Positions 55,324-64,000 of a stretch of DNA of 64,000 nt are shown piece by piece. The position numbers and the translations under genes were made by a program. The notes beneath the pieces were generated by a model. That model was not told where the DNA came from, searched no databases, and saw only the letters and a list, made by a program, of their open reading frames with translations. Where the stretch lies: NCBI GenBank assembly GCA_002803225.1, contig NXFV01001196.1, positions 1 to 64,000 on the forward strand, in the 5' to 3' direction. The first letter of the stretch is position 1. Each line of letters starts with the position of its first letter. This stretch comes from Gamarada debralockiae (Eukaryota; Ascomycota; Leotiomycetes; Helotiales; Hyphodiscaceae).

Positions 55324-58300
55324 TCAAGCAGGACCAGAACCCCTCCCAATCCCCAACCCAACACTTGGTCCAGCCTGTCCTGCACCAGTCGTAATGCTCG
55401 CCCCTCTTTCCCTCAGTCTCCTCCCCTCCATTAATCCCCTCAGTCCGCGTTTCTGCAGCCCAATGACCGCACTCACATCACCCTTCCAAATTTCCCCAGC
55501 TCCATCGGCACGTCCCCCCATCTCGCTCGCGTTGCGACTACCACTGATATCTGAGCCAGACACATCAGATGCGACGCTTGACGTCGCGCTCAAACTCTCC
55601 TCATCATCCGCACTCCTACCCCCCTGGCCGGTTCCCAAGTTTCCAACTTGGGTATTAATCCTCAATGCCTGTTGCGTGCGGGTACTTAAATCCCCTCCCA
55701 GAGCGCCGAGTTGGAGCACCGGAGGCCCTGCCGCGAGAGGTCCGTCAACATCGGCGATATCCGACACAGTACTTGTACTGCGGCCACCACCAGCAGCCAT
55801 AGCTGTAGCGTTAAACACGGCAGCCGCATTCCTCGAATCCAGGACACCATGCAAACGCTCGACGACAGCTTCAAGCAGGCCATCGATTTTGTACGGACGC
55901 GCCAATTGTAAGAGGGAACAGAGGATTTGCGGCGTGCAGAGGGGAGAGGTGGAGGGTGGGAGGGAGGAGGTGTAGAGGTAGTGGAGGAGTGCCTGCAAGG
56001 TCAAATGCGTATGTGGGAGGTATAGAGTTCTCGGTCGAGATGATGGAGGTAGAGTCGCAGAGTCAGGAGGTTGAGAGAGAGTGGCGAGGTCGACGGAAGG
56101 TTGGTTAGGATTTGTGGATGATGTGGTAGAGGCAGTATTGTTGAGTGTAGAGGACGTAGACAGATTCGAGGAGGATTGCGCACCGAGTGAAGGTGTGATA
56201 GTTACACTGCTGTTGCGACTTGGGTTGTGTCGTAAGATATTCTCGGGTCGCAGAGTAGCCGCATCGTTACCCTCTTGTGTTGCGGCACCTTCGCGGAGGA
56301 GTTGTACGAAGTAGGGACCCCAGCGCCGGGCTACAACCCGAGAGTTGACGGGTATCCGTTCGCCGCCTACGCAAAGGATGTCCATATCTGCCAATTCTCT
56401 CAGCCCCATTGCCATTTGACCTAAATCATCAGCAGCTTTGGAGAAGGAGCGGCCTCCTGCGGTCCAGCCTGCTTTCGTGCTGAGGCTCGAGGAAGCAGAG
56501 AAAGGGGAGCTAGCGGATATAAATCCTGACATAGGTGCCGTCTTTCGAGGATTGTCGTACAATCCAAACGCTTCAAGCTCAACCATGCAGACATTGGAGA
56601 AGTTGATTCGTCGATGGTTGTAGTCTTCCACCAAACTTCTTTTCCGGTTCCCAAGAATGACAAAGGTATTTCGGCGGTTCCAGAGTACACCACGGTTCCA
56701 ACTTCCTTGACTGAACACATTGCCTCCAGCATCAATACGACTCCATGTCAACGTCCGTAGATCCAACGCCCATAACGCATATTCCTGCTTCGACGAAGTC
56801 AGGTACGTTCCACTAACAACAAAATTCGTATCAATAACGCCACCGTTCGGGAAGCGCAGACCAGGTGGCGAGAACGTTCCTCCCATCGGCTTCTCAGACA
56901 ATGTGCCATCGGAAGATCGTATTTGCAGTTCCAACTTGACGTCCAAGAAATTATAGTTCGAATAAATCAGCATCGAAGACCCAGGCTCCTTCGAATCCTG
57001 GCTTATTCCACTATTATCCGACTTCGTGGATGTGCTCTTCCCAACTCGCGACGAAATACCACTAGGTAGTGGCGCAACTACACTTCGATATGCGCCGCAG
57101 CTCTTTCCGAGTGGTTGGGTGCTCGTCCATTTCAAACTTCGAAGGTTGAAAACACTGATTTGTTCGATATAGTGATTCGCGCTATCCTGACCTCCTACCA
57201 CAACCATTTCAGCACCACCGCTTCCATCAATATTCACGCCAATCGATCCTTGGTTCGGATTCGACCCTGCAGGATTGTGATGCAAAGCTGATGAAGCTGC
57301 GTTGACTGCTGAGAAAGTCGCGGATGAAGGAAGGATTGTCGCACAATGAGCATATCTTCCTTGCGGTGTTTCTACCGTTGGGATGAAATGCCATGTCTTG
57401 GTAGGCGCATCGTAGATATATATATCAGACATGACAACCACTTCTGGTTGCGAATCTTGTGAAGTAGCGGCTGGCGGTTGTTGGCCTTGTGTTGGCGCAG
57501 GTGACATGCCTCCATAGCAAACGAGCTTCGTGTCACCTAGCGGGCACACACTGTGAAAATACCTGGGTGGTGGAACATCTCCAGCCGTCTCGACTTTCGT
57601 CCAGTGCCGGCGTATCAGATCCAACTCGTATAAATCCGAGGTCAGCGACGGCCTGGTCCTGGATAATATTCGTCCTCCAAAGACGTATAGCTTGTCCCCC
57701 AAAATCGTGGTCGTAGCCCCCACTAACGGATGTGGTTCCCTCCCAGTCGTTCTGTGCACGTTGCACATAAGACCCGACAGATGTGTTGAAGATCCCCCAG
57801 GTGTTCCCACGGTTTGGCCTCCTGCTGACCGTGGTTGTGCCGGAGAAGGCGCAGCAGAGGGTGGTCCATTGCTCCTTGGCGTCATGATATCCTTCGTATC
57901 ATCGTCTCCCTCTGTCTTGCTAGAACTAGCAAAACTACTCTGGCTACTAGTCATGTCCTGCATATACGTACTCGGCTTGGAACCACCAGTATACATCTGC
58001 ATTGGAGGCCCCGAAGTGGAGGAGTCCATGGTGCTTGTGCGGCTGCCACTCATGGCTGGTCGTGACATCGAGGTAAAAGCTTTTGGAGTTTCGGGTGGTG
58101 AGAACGGGTTCTGCAGTAGTTGTTCGACAGGTGGCGAGATGGGAGTCTTTGGTAAAGGTTTCTCGGTGTTAAGGGCGCTTGTGCTTCTCGCATGCTTCAC
58201 TTGCGGAGGAGAGCGTGAAGACTCTCTGCCTCTAAGATCAGGAGTTGCCGCCCTCGAGCGTTCGCCAGTCTGTATGTCCTTGGGTCTATGAGATCCTCCA

Positions 58301-58458
58301 GATATCGATCCCAACTTCTTTATGCCCTTTCGTACACCTTTGAAGAAGTCTCGCTCGGGAGAAGGGATCGGAGGTTCGTCTTCGTTGTTCGAATCGGACG
58401 GGGAGGAGAACTTGGACTCGAGCGAGCCTGTAGGCCGCGAAGTCAGCCGGTCTGCCAT
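55324..58458 (-). CDS. Kelch-repeat and BTB-domain protein, Ral2-like (1044 aa)
   Basis: Single large exon, ATG 58458. The first 220 residues are Ser/Pro-rich and disordered. A Kelch propeller covers about 225-640, with typical blocks such as GDKLYVFGG, PPPRYFHSVCPLGDTKLVCYG, PQGRYAHCATILP and MVVVGGQDS. A BTB/POZ domain follows (about 690-720, LADMDILCVGGERIPVNSRV), then a long Ser/Thr-rich insert and BTB C-terminal part (YLPHTHLTLQALLHYLYTSS), and a Gly/Ser-rich tail. The order matches S. pombe Ral2, needed for Ras1 activation in mating and cell shape, so a role in Ras signalling is likely but inferred. No intron was needed. Confidence 0.85.
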   Translation of the reverse strand: MADRLTSRPTGSLESKFSSPSDSNNEDEPPIPSPERDFFKGVRKGIKKLGSISGGSHRPKDIQTGERSRAATPDLRGRESSRSPPQVKHARSTSALNTEKPLPKTPISPPVEQLLQNPFSPPETPKAFTSMSRPAMSGSRTSTMDSSTSGPPMQMYTGGSKPSTYMQDMTSSQSSFASSSKTEGDDDTKDIMTPRSNGPPSAAPSPAQPRSAGGQTVGTPGGSSTHLSGLMCNVHRTTGREPHPLVGATTTILGDKLYVFGGRILSRTRPSLTSDLYELDLIRRHWTKVETAGDVPPPRYFHSVCPLGDTKLVCYGGMSPAPTQGQQPPAATSQDSQPEVVVMSDIYIYDAPTKTWHFIPTVETPQGRYAHCATILPSSATFSAVNAASSALHHNPAGSNPNQGSIGVNIDGSGGAEMVVVGGQDSANHYIEQISVFNLRSLKWTSTQPLGKSCGAYRSVVAPLPSGISSRVGKSTSTKSDNSGISQDSKEPGSSMLIYSNYNFLDVKLELQIRSSDGTLSEKPMGGTFSPPGLRFPNGGVIDTNFVVSGTYLTSSKQEYALWALDLRTLTWSRIDAGGNVFSQGSWNRGVLWNRRNTFVILGNRKRSLVEDYNHRRINFSNVCMVELEAFGLYDNPRKTAPMSGFISASSPFSASSSLSTKAGWTAGGRSFSKAADDLGQMAMGLRELADMDILCVGGERIPVNSRVVARRWGPYFVQLLREGAATQEGNDAATLRPENILRHNPSRNSSVTITPSLGAQSSSNLSTSSTLNNTASTTSSTNPNQPSVDLATLSQPPDSATLPPSSRPRTLYLPHTHLTLQALLHYLYTSSLPPSTSPLCTPQILCSLLQLARPYKIDGLLEAVVERLHGVLDSRNAAAVFNATAMAAGGGRSTSTVSDIADVDGPLAAGPPVLQLGALGGDLSTRTQQALRINTQVGNLGTGQGGRSADDEESLSATSSVASDVSGSDISGSRNASEMGGRADGAGEIWKGDVSAVIGLQKRGLRGLMEGRRLRERGASITTGAGQAGPSVGLGIGRGSGPA

Positions 58459-60075
58459 GCCTGCACATACTGGGGAGAACAGAGGAGAGAAAATCTACCA
58501 TCACTTGAAGGCATCGCCACCACCCTTCCATATATGATTGCATATGCTTCTGATAATGTCAAGGACGCAAAAAGGACATACCTGGAAAAGCCGGCCCTAA
58601 CTCGCACTATCTCGTGTGAGTTACGGTTCTCCGTAATGATAATCGGAATGGTCAGCTGAAGCAAGGTCTATTCCGTAATCAAATCCTCGTCCTTGGTGCT
58701 TCATCCAGGGTTGTTTCTCTCAAGCGAAAGAGGCGAGAGGAGTGTGGTCCACCGTTGCCGCACAGACGCGCATCAGGGTCCATTCGATTGGTGAGAACCT
58801 AGAATTGAGCAATCACAGCCGCCAATCCGCCCCTTGCCCAGGTAATGGGTAATATCTCTCGATCTCGGGCTAGGCCGGAAGGCCTTGTAAAACGACAGGT
58901 TGTGGATGACCCGATCTCCTGCTTTCGGGGCACCGGGCGACAACTTGAGCGAATTCGTTCACGCAAGTCCCAAAGAAGATATCAGACCTCCTTGCAAGCT
59001 CAGGAGGCGCATGCAAATTTCTTCAACGGAAAAAGAGGTCAGCCTTCTTCCTTGGGTCAGCTTTCCCAGTTCACGAGCCGGTAACCCTAATCTCCGTCCG
59101 TTTTTCGAATTATATACCGGGATGGAATAATGATGGAAGCCACCCTCGGCTCTCTCCTGCAATTGTTCGTTCCTGCAGAAGAGCCTGAGCCAGTGACGAA
59201 TATGGATGTATTCGGCAATCAACCCACGATGTCCTGAATTCTCAATCAAATGCTTCAACTCCGTATGCGAAGAGCCCAGAGTATACCATATCTGCAGGTT
59301 GTATTCGTCTGCCGAGAGTCCTTTAGAGCAGGCTCCTGAAGTCGTTCCTTGTGGTTGAAACGCTCAGACCTGTCAATGCGCCTGTTGCATCGGTTCATCC
59401 GATTCCAAACGGCTCTAGTGCTGTAGCGGCTTTTCTCCACGTGGACGTTTCGCTAGAACCTCGATATAAGAATACGATCCAGACCCAAAAATCATCAGAA
59501 TATAGTCAGGTATTCTTATATCAAGGTCCCATCACTTAGAAAATCAAGGAACGGGGCCCAAGAATCGATTCTTATTAGTCAGGTGGGTTTGGAGAAGAGT
59601 GAAAATTGTGCGTATTTTTTAGACTTCGGTGTAAAGGAGAGTCTGGACTCTGATGAGATGATCAGAAGGCCGTTTGGGTTGTGCGCTTGTTTCCAGGGAC
59701 CTTCTAGGCTAAAATATTCACTTGGCGCGCTGGGGTTTTGGTCTTTTTGGGAACGGAAGCTCCCCTGTCTGCCCAAGATTGGACGAGAGGAGGATTCGGA
59801 GTCAGTGGTGATCATTAGTTACTGAGAGGAAGATCTGAAGGCAATTTGATTCAATGTATACTGTTAGAGAAATGTCAAGAGCATCACGACGTGTCAGATA
59901 GAAGGGTATTTGTTTTATTTTTTTACTTTTTCGTTTCGTACTCATAGGAAATTGCTCCAATCAGCCTGATATCTGATGCGGCTGAACTGCAATAACGTCC
60001 CGCCATAATTATCGCAATCTCTCATAAGCTCGTGTTCTTCCATTCATCCATCCTTGCTCTCATTCATCCACCAAC
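58459..60075. other. 1.6-kb intergenic region with a short inverted repeat
   Basis: No gene supported. The 80-codon ORF at 59583-59825 (+) and its antisense partner lack motifs. A 20-bp inverted repeat (18 of 20 matching; CCTCGATATAAGAATAC on the left) lies at 59456-59475 and 59510-59529. Confidence 0.45.
59456..59529. repeat. short inverted repeat, 74 bp
   Basis: Arms 59456-59475 and 59510-59529 are inverted, 18 of 20 matching, with a 34-bp loop. No clear target duplication, so it may be a MITE remnant or a simple palindrome. Confidence 0.55.
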
Positions 60076-61093
60076 TTAAACAGCCGCGGAAGTCTGCTCC
60101 TTCGGCAGAGGGGTAAATCGGAGGTATGGCTTGACGATGCGGAATTGAGGGAACAGGTTCTTAGCCTCCTCGTTCTTGACGCTGGGGTGGACAATAACAT
60201 CATCACCAGGGACCCAGTTGATTGGAGTAGTGACACGGTGCTTATCGCCGGTCTGGAGGGAGTCGACGACGCGGAGGACCTCGGCGGTGTTGCGGCCAGT
60301 GGAAGCGGGATAGGAGAGAATGAGGCGGATGGTCTTCTTGGGGTCAATGACGAAAACGGAACGGATGGTGAAGGCAATGCCCTTGGAGTCGACGTTGGTG
60401 GTATCCTGGTAGTCGAGCCTGTAACACTGTGTCAGTTCGGAGAGTTTCTTTTGGCAGAGTAAGGGAGACGAACATGTCATAAGCGTATGCGACTTTGCGA
60501 TCCTTGTCACCAATGATGGGGAAGGCGAGTTTGGAGCCAGATATCTCATCTATATCCTTGATCCATCCTACGTGCGACTCGATGGTGTTGGCAGACAGAC
60601 CGATCAACTTGACGCCACGCTTGGTGAACTCGGGCTCGAGCTTTGCGAAAGCGCCGAGCTCGGTGGTGCAGACGGGAGTGTAATCCTCGGGGTGAGAGAA
60701 CAGCACAACCCAGTTATCGCCAATGAACTCGTGGAAGTCGATTGGGCCGGCAGTAGTGTCAGCCTTGAAGTTGGGTGCGATGGATCCCAAACGGAGACTG
60801 CAAAAGTGAAGATGTTAGTATAATGAGCACACAAGTGGGGGAGATGTTGTCAATACGGCATTTTGCGCGATATGAAGATCTCTTCGTCTAGTAGAGGAGG
60901 AAAAGGTTGGGTTGGGTTGGGTTGGTTTGTGCGATCGCGATTGCGATCGCGATTCCAAAAGATGACCACTCGGCGGCACAAAAGTGGCGGGGTGAATTCG
61001 TCTGCAACCTTGGAGGGGAGGGATGTGCTTGTAGATTTGATTGGAAAAGAGCACTGCGACTTACGGAGCTGGTCTCTGTTCTTGTGCGGCCAT
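60076..61093 (-). CDS. 1-Cys peroxiredoxin (Prx6 type, 231 aa)
   Basis: Exons 61093-61065, 60797-60474 and 60418-60076; introns 60798-61064 (267 nt, GTAAGT..TTGCAG) and 60419-60473 (GTTCGT..TTACAG). The enzyme reduces peroxides via Cys53 in PEDYTPVCTTE; no resolving Cys pattern is present, and the C-terminal arm (YLRFTPLPKEQ) is typical of 1-Cys/Prx6 proteins. The N-terminus MAAQEQRPAPLRLGSIAPNF suits a cytosolic protein. An alternative first exon, ATG 60861 to 60857 followed by a 59-nt intron (60798-60856), joins the same acceptor and gives MPLRLGSIAPNF (223 aa). The long intron contains repeated GCGATCGC and GGGTT units. Confidence 0.93.
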
Positions 61094-62748
61094 TTTGAAG
61101 TTGTGTAACTAACTTGTTGATTTGTGTTTGCTTGATGTTTGTTGAAGGAGAATTTTGGATGTGAAATGGGTTTGAGTTTGAATTTGTAGGAAGAAAGATC
61201 TCCATTGTTCTTAAATCACGCCTTACTGCCCCTCCGATTATTAAACTGGGCCAACACTTCGCCGTCTTGTGGCCCTTCAAATTCTTCTTACGAGGCTGCG
61301 TTGACGTGATCCGCGCTAACCAAAACCAGTTTAAACCGTTTTTATGTGGCTTTAATGCATGATATGTGGGATGTGATTGGATGTTCAGTCAGTCCGGCTG
61401 CGGCGGTATGTTCCTGTGGAATGGAATTCTCCACTGGATGGCCTGTCAGACCACAAGAAGGCGCAAGAGAAAGGGCCTGATTTGCTTTGAACCATTCCTC
61501 AGAAAGGGAAACCAATGGAGTTAAGAGAGTCACTATCAGCTGCATTTTGTGAGATTTTTGAAGGGAAGGCCTGTGCAGAGAAAAATAAGACGAGGCTGAA
61601 CTCAAAACGAGTACATTTCTCGTCACTGGATACAAAAACGTATCCTCTGCTCTCTAAACCTTTCAAAGTCGGGCGGGCTTACAGCCGTTTCTAACTTCCA
61701 ATACTCCGTCTTTCTCTTCGATTCATGAGCAGATCCGTTGATAACTCAATCGTGAATGAGGCTGTGATGTCCGGCAAAGGTAAAGCCAGCGTTACGCTAA
61801 TTGCTAGGTTCAAATCAATTAATCGGCGAGCTCGGGGACCACTACTCTACTCCGCAGTCCCATATGTACGCTTCATTGGTCAAGGCAATTTGTGTCGGAG
61901 CCTCGGCGGGGAGCTTGACAGTTTTCGAGAGTAATACAAGGCTGAAAAATTTAAGTTGGTGGTAGCCTTGCTCTAGGCAACGTGCACGGCGGTAAGTCTT
62001 ACCTAGCATGTGCAAGTACCGGCGTCCTACTTATATTCAGGAATGGTAGGTTTACAATCTCTAGCTGCTGCTGAACAATTGTTTTCTCAAGCCTTTATAA
62101 AGCTTCGATGAAGATGAAGCAGTCTCACATGAGTCAACCTTGGCAAAATCTTCAATCAAGCGAGAAAGTCGGAGACAAATAACTTCTCATCACTCCAAAC
62201 TGGTTACAGACGACTACTTGAGGCTTTTGAACGAATCTCTTCGAAGTCAAGATGAATCATTCATGCAGCCTTCCTCCATGCGGTTTTCTTATGGTACACA
62301 CGTGCACCACTTTTGTACTTGCAACATTACTCAGCATCGCGGGGATAAAACCCTTTGGCTGGGAATAACATTCCCTTCAACACGGCATCAAATCCGCATC
62401 GAGCTTTCCCAAAGAAGCCCAAAAAAGGCTTGAACGGATCGGCAAGTCTAACTAATCGAAGTTTAAAGCTACGGTTACGGGAATAACTGTATCCACAAGT
62501 CGTGGAGATAATTCGCCATGCCGATCTATCCAACCACGACTCGTTTGGCAATTCCACAAGTGCTGGAGATAATTCGCTATGTCGGGCATCCAACCACGCC
62601 TCGTTTGCAACCTCTACATTTCGTTTGATCTCTCTCTTTCTTCAAGTCTTCCTTCACACTCTCTTCTCTGAACTCTTTCCTCATTTTTTGGAACAACCTT
62701 GTTTGTGAATTTACATTGCTTGTCTTGGGTATCAAGAGTTGGCCAGAA
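61094..62748. other. intergenic between divergent genes
   Basis: It contains the promoters of the peroxiredoxin and MFS genes. ORFs at 61342-61635, 61725-61934 and 62140-62433 have no motifs. A 61-bp tandem duplication at 62493-62613 lies in the MFS promoter. Confidence 0.45.
62493..62613 (+). repeat. 61-bp tandem duplication in the MFS promoter
   Basis: Two direct copies (62493-62553 and about 62554-62613) share CCACAAGT, TGGAGATAATTCGC, ATCCAACCACG and CTCGTTTG with a few differences. It lies about 140-260 bp before the MFS start codon, a suitable position for doubled transcription-factor sites. Confidence 0.8.
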
Positions 62749-64000
62749 ATGGCAGCTCCAGAGATAGGTCTTCCTTCTGATGACGATCTCGGACAGGAAT
62801 CTGAGCAGACGAAGACATTCAGGGAAGAAGACGACAAGAAAACATACAACGACGACTCGATATCAAACTCATTCTCTTCCGAACCAACCAGCCTGGACGG
62901 ATCCTCTCCGATAATACACCACTACCTGACATTCGAAACCTCACTTCCCCTCCCCTCGACCAAGTTTCACGCCAAAGCCTCAGCAACCCCAGCACCACCA
63001 CAGCCCGACCTCAAGAAATTTACATCGCCCTTTGAATGGTCTAAGAGTAGGAAAGATTTCACAATATGGCTGTCTTGCATAGCAACGATGATCACTGCCT
63101 ACGCGGCTGGTTCATATTCCCCTCCGACGGCACAGATGTCGATCGAATGGCACGTCAGTGAGGTAGCCATCCTCGTTGGAATTACAACCTTTTGCGCAGG
63201 CTTTGCCATCGCTCCCATGGTGCTCGCCCCATTTTCCGAGATCAATGGACGATACCCAGTTTTCGTCGCAGCAGGGATCCTGTTCTTCATCTGCCAGATA
63301 TGTTGCGCAGTCACTCATTCCTACCCTGGAATGTTAGTAGCGAGGTTCTTTGTTGGATGTGGGAGTTCGGTATTCTCGACGATGGTGGGAGGTGTAGTGA
63401 GTGATTTGTATCATGCCAAGGATCGGAATAAGCCAATGGCATTGTTTTCTGGAGGGGCGTTATTTGGAACGGGCCTGGGTCCTTTGGTCAGCGGATTCAT
63501 TTCGCAACACACCAATTGGAGATGGGTATTTTGGGTCCAGGTCATAATAAATGGTCTTCTCATCACCGCCGTCACCATCTTTTTCCGCGAAACTCGCGGC
63601 AGTATCCTTCTGAGCCGGAAAGCTCAGTGCTTGAACAAGTGGTACGAAGAGCGGGAAAAACTTGGATATGTTGGATTCGAAATGCCAATGGGTGATGCGG
63701 GATCAGAAAAAAAGGAAACCCAACGCATCAGATGGAAAGTCAAGTCCGACGAAGAGCGCGAGTCCCTCTCAAAAATGATTGGCATCTCAGTCTACCGCCC
63801 TTTCCATCTTCTGGTCACCGAACCCGTCGTATTCTTCTTTTCCCTCTGGGTATCCTTTTCCTGGGCAGTCCTCTACCTCACATTCGGGTCCATCCCGCTC
63901 GTCTTCTCACACTCTCATGGTTTCACGATCCAGGAATCTGGCGCCGTCTTTGCTGCTCTCTGTGTTGGCGCCTCGTTGTCCACCGTTCTAAGCATCTACC
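62749..64000 (+). CDS. MFS transporter, DHA1 (drug:H+ antiporter-1) type, N-terminal part
   Basis: ATG 62749 opens a frame that runs to the window edge with no stop (417 codons). A cytosolic acidic N-terminus of about 110 residues is followed by seven or more membrane segments, starting IWLSCIATMITAYAAGSY. Family marks include PFSEINGRYPVFVAAGILFF (loop 2-3), MLVARFFVGCGSSVFSTM, GPLVSGFISQHTNWRWVFWV and IFFRETRGSILLSRKA, typical of fungal 12-TM DHA1 transporters for drugs, polyamines or metabolites. No intron was needed. The substrate is unknown, and the C-terminal half lies outside the window. Confidence 0.9.
   Translation, partial: MAAPEIGLPSDDDLGQESEQTKTFREEDDKKTYNDDSISNSFSSEPTSLDGSSPIIHHYLTFETSLPLPSTKFHAKASATPAPPQPDLKKFTSPFEWSKSRKDFTIWLSCIATMITAYAAGSYSPPTAQMSIEWHVSEVAILVGITTFCAGFAIAPMVLAPFSEINGRYPVFVAAGILFFICQICCAVTHSYPGMLVARFFVGCGSSVFSTMVGGVVSDLYHAKDRNKPMALFSGGALFGTGLGPLVSGFISQHTNWRWVFWVQVIINGLLITAVTIFFRETRGSILLSRKAQCLNKWYEEREKLGYVGFEMPMGDAGSEKKETQRIRWKVKSDEERESLSKMIGISVYRPFHLLVTEPVVFFFSLWVSFSWAVLYLTFGSIPLVFSHSHGFTIQESGAVFAALCVGASLSTVLSIY

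Noticed and set aside
57692..58291. 199-codon plus-strand ORF
   Set aside because: It is antisense to the Ser/Pro-rich start of the Kelch/BTB gene.
1..64000. tRNA or rRNA genes
   Set aside because: Scanning for B-box (GGTTCGAATCC-like) and rRNA signatures on both strands by eye gave no candidate; a tRNAscan-SE run would settle it.

Overview
The window is nuclear DNA of a filamentous ascomycete. The evidence is short spliceosomal introns (about 37-270 nt) with GT..AG ends and CTNAC-like branch sites, fungus-specific families (HET, 2EXR, GH54 arabinofuranosidase, Gfo/Idh/MocA oxidoreductases, secreted acid phosphatase, DHA1 MFS), and transposon-derived DNA in which broken genes carry C-to-T type stops (CAR to TAR, TGG to TAG) like those left by repeat-induced point mutation (RIP). 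The families look most like Leotiomycetes (Helotiales); that placement is inference from family resemblance, not a search.

Layout. 0-2.3 kb: a RIP-damaged Tc1/mariner transposase running off the left edge, then empty sequence. 2.3-25 kb: the main gene-bearing part, with a membrane-anchored alpha/beta hydrolase, GH54 arabinofuranosidase (abfB), a WDR6/Rtt10-like WD40 protein, a KduD-like SDR, a decayed gene with a fungal STAND-type N-terminus, a Gfo/Idh/MocA oxidoreductase, an 849-aa protein with a possible PD-(D/E)XK core, a hydrolase pseudogene split by a MITE, and a sugar isomerase/epimerase. 26.7-33 kb: secreted acid phosphatase, a decayed ABM-like gene, a KANL3-like alpha/beta hydrolase with a one-base problem at its splice junction, and a conserved fungal protein. 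33-47 kb: a transposon graveyard with a hAT-like MITE, a helicase-like fragment, solo LTRs, a HET gene interrupted by a solo LTR, a stand-alone I9 inhibitor-like secreted protein facing a dead subtilase, and a dead secreted lipase. 47-64 kb: a four-TM protein and an unknown protein transcribed divergently, a Tc1/mariner element with identifiable ends, two 2EXR genes (one broken) separated by a hAT-like MITE, a Kelch/BTB (Ral2-like) protein, a 1-Cys peroxiredoxin with two possible first exons, and the first part of a DHA1 MFS transporter.

Functional themes. Four carbohydrate-related genes (abfB, KduD-like SDR, Gfo/Idh/MocA oxidoreductase, sugar isomerase/epimerase) lie within 20 kb on both strands; this is a loose grouping, not an operon. 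Mobile elements can be defined to the base from target-site duplications: solo LTRs at 6622-6776 (GATAT), 36697-36960 (GATCT) and 38613-38774 (AACCA); hAT-like MITEs at 21687-22073 (CATCTCAA), 33029-33317 (GTATAGGG) and 53726-53859 (TACTTTAT); TA-flanked elements at 22591-23225 and 49248-50504. No tRNA, rRNA or CRISPR array was recognised. The main story is insertion, decay and RIP-like mutation among otherwise ordinary housekeeping and secreted-enzyme genes; no clearly new multi-gene system was found.
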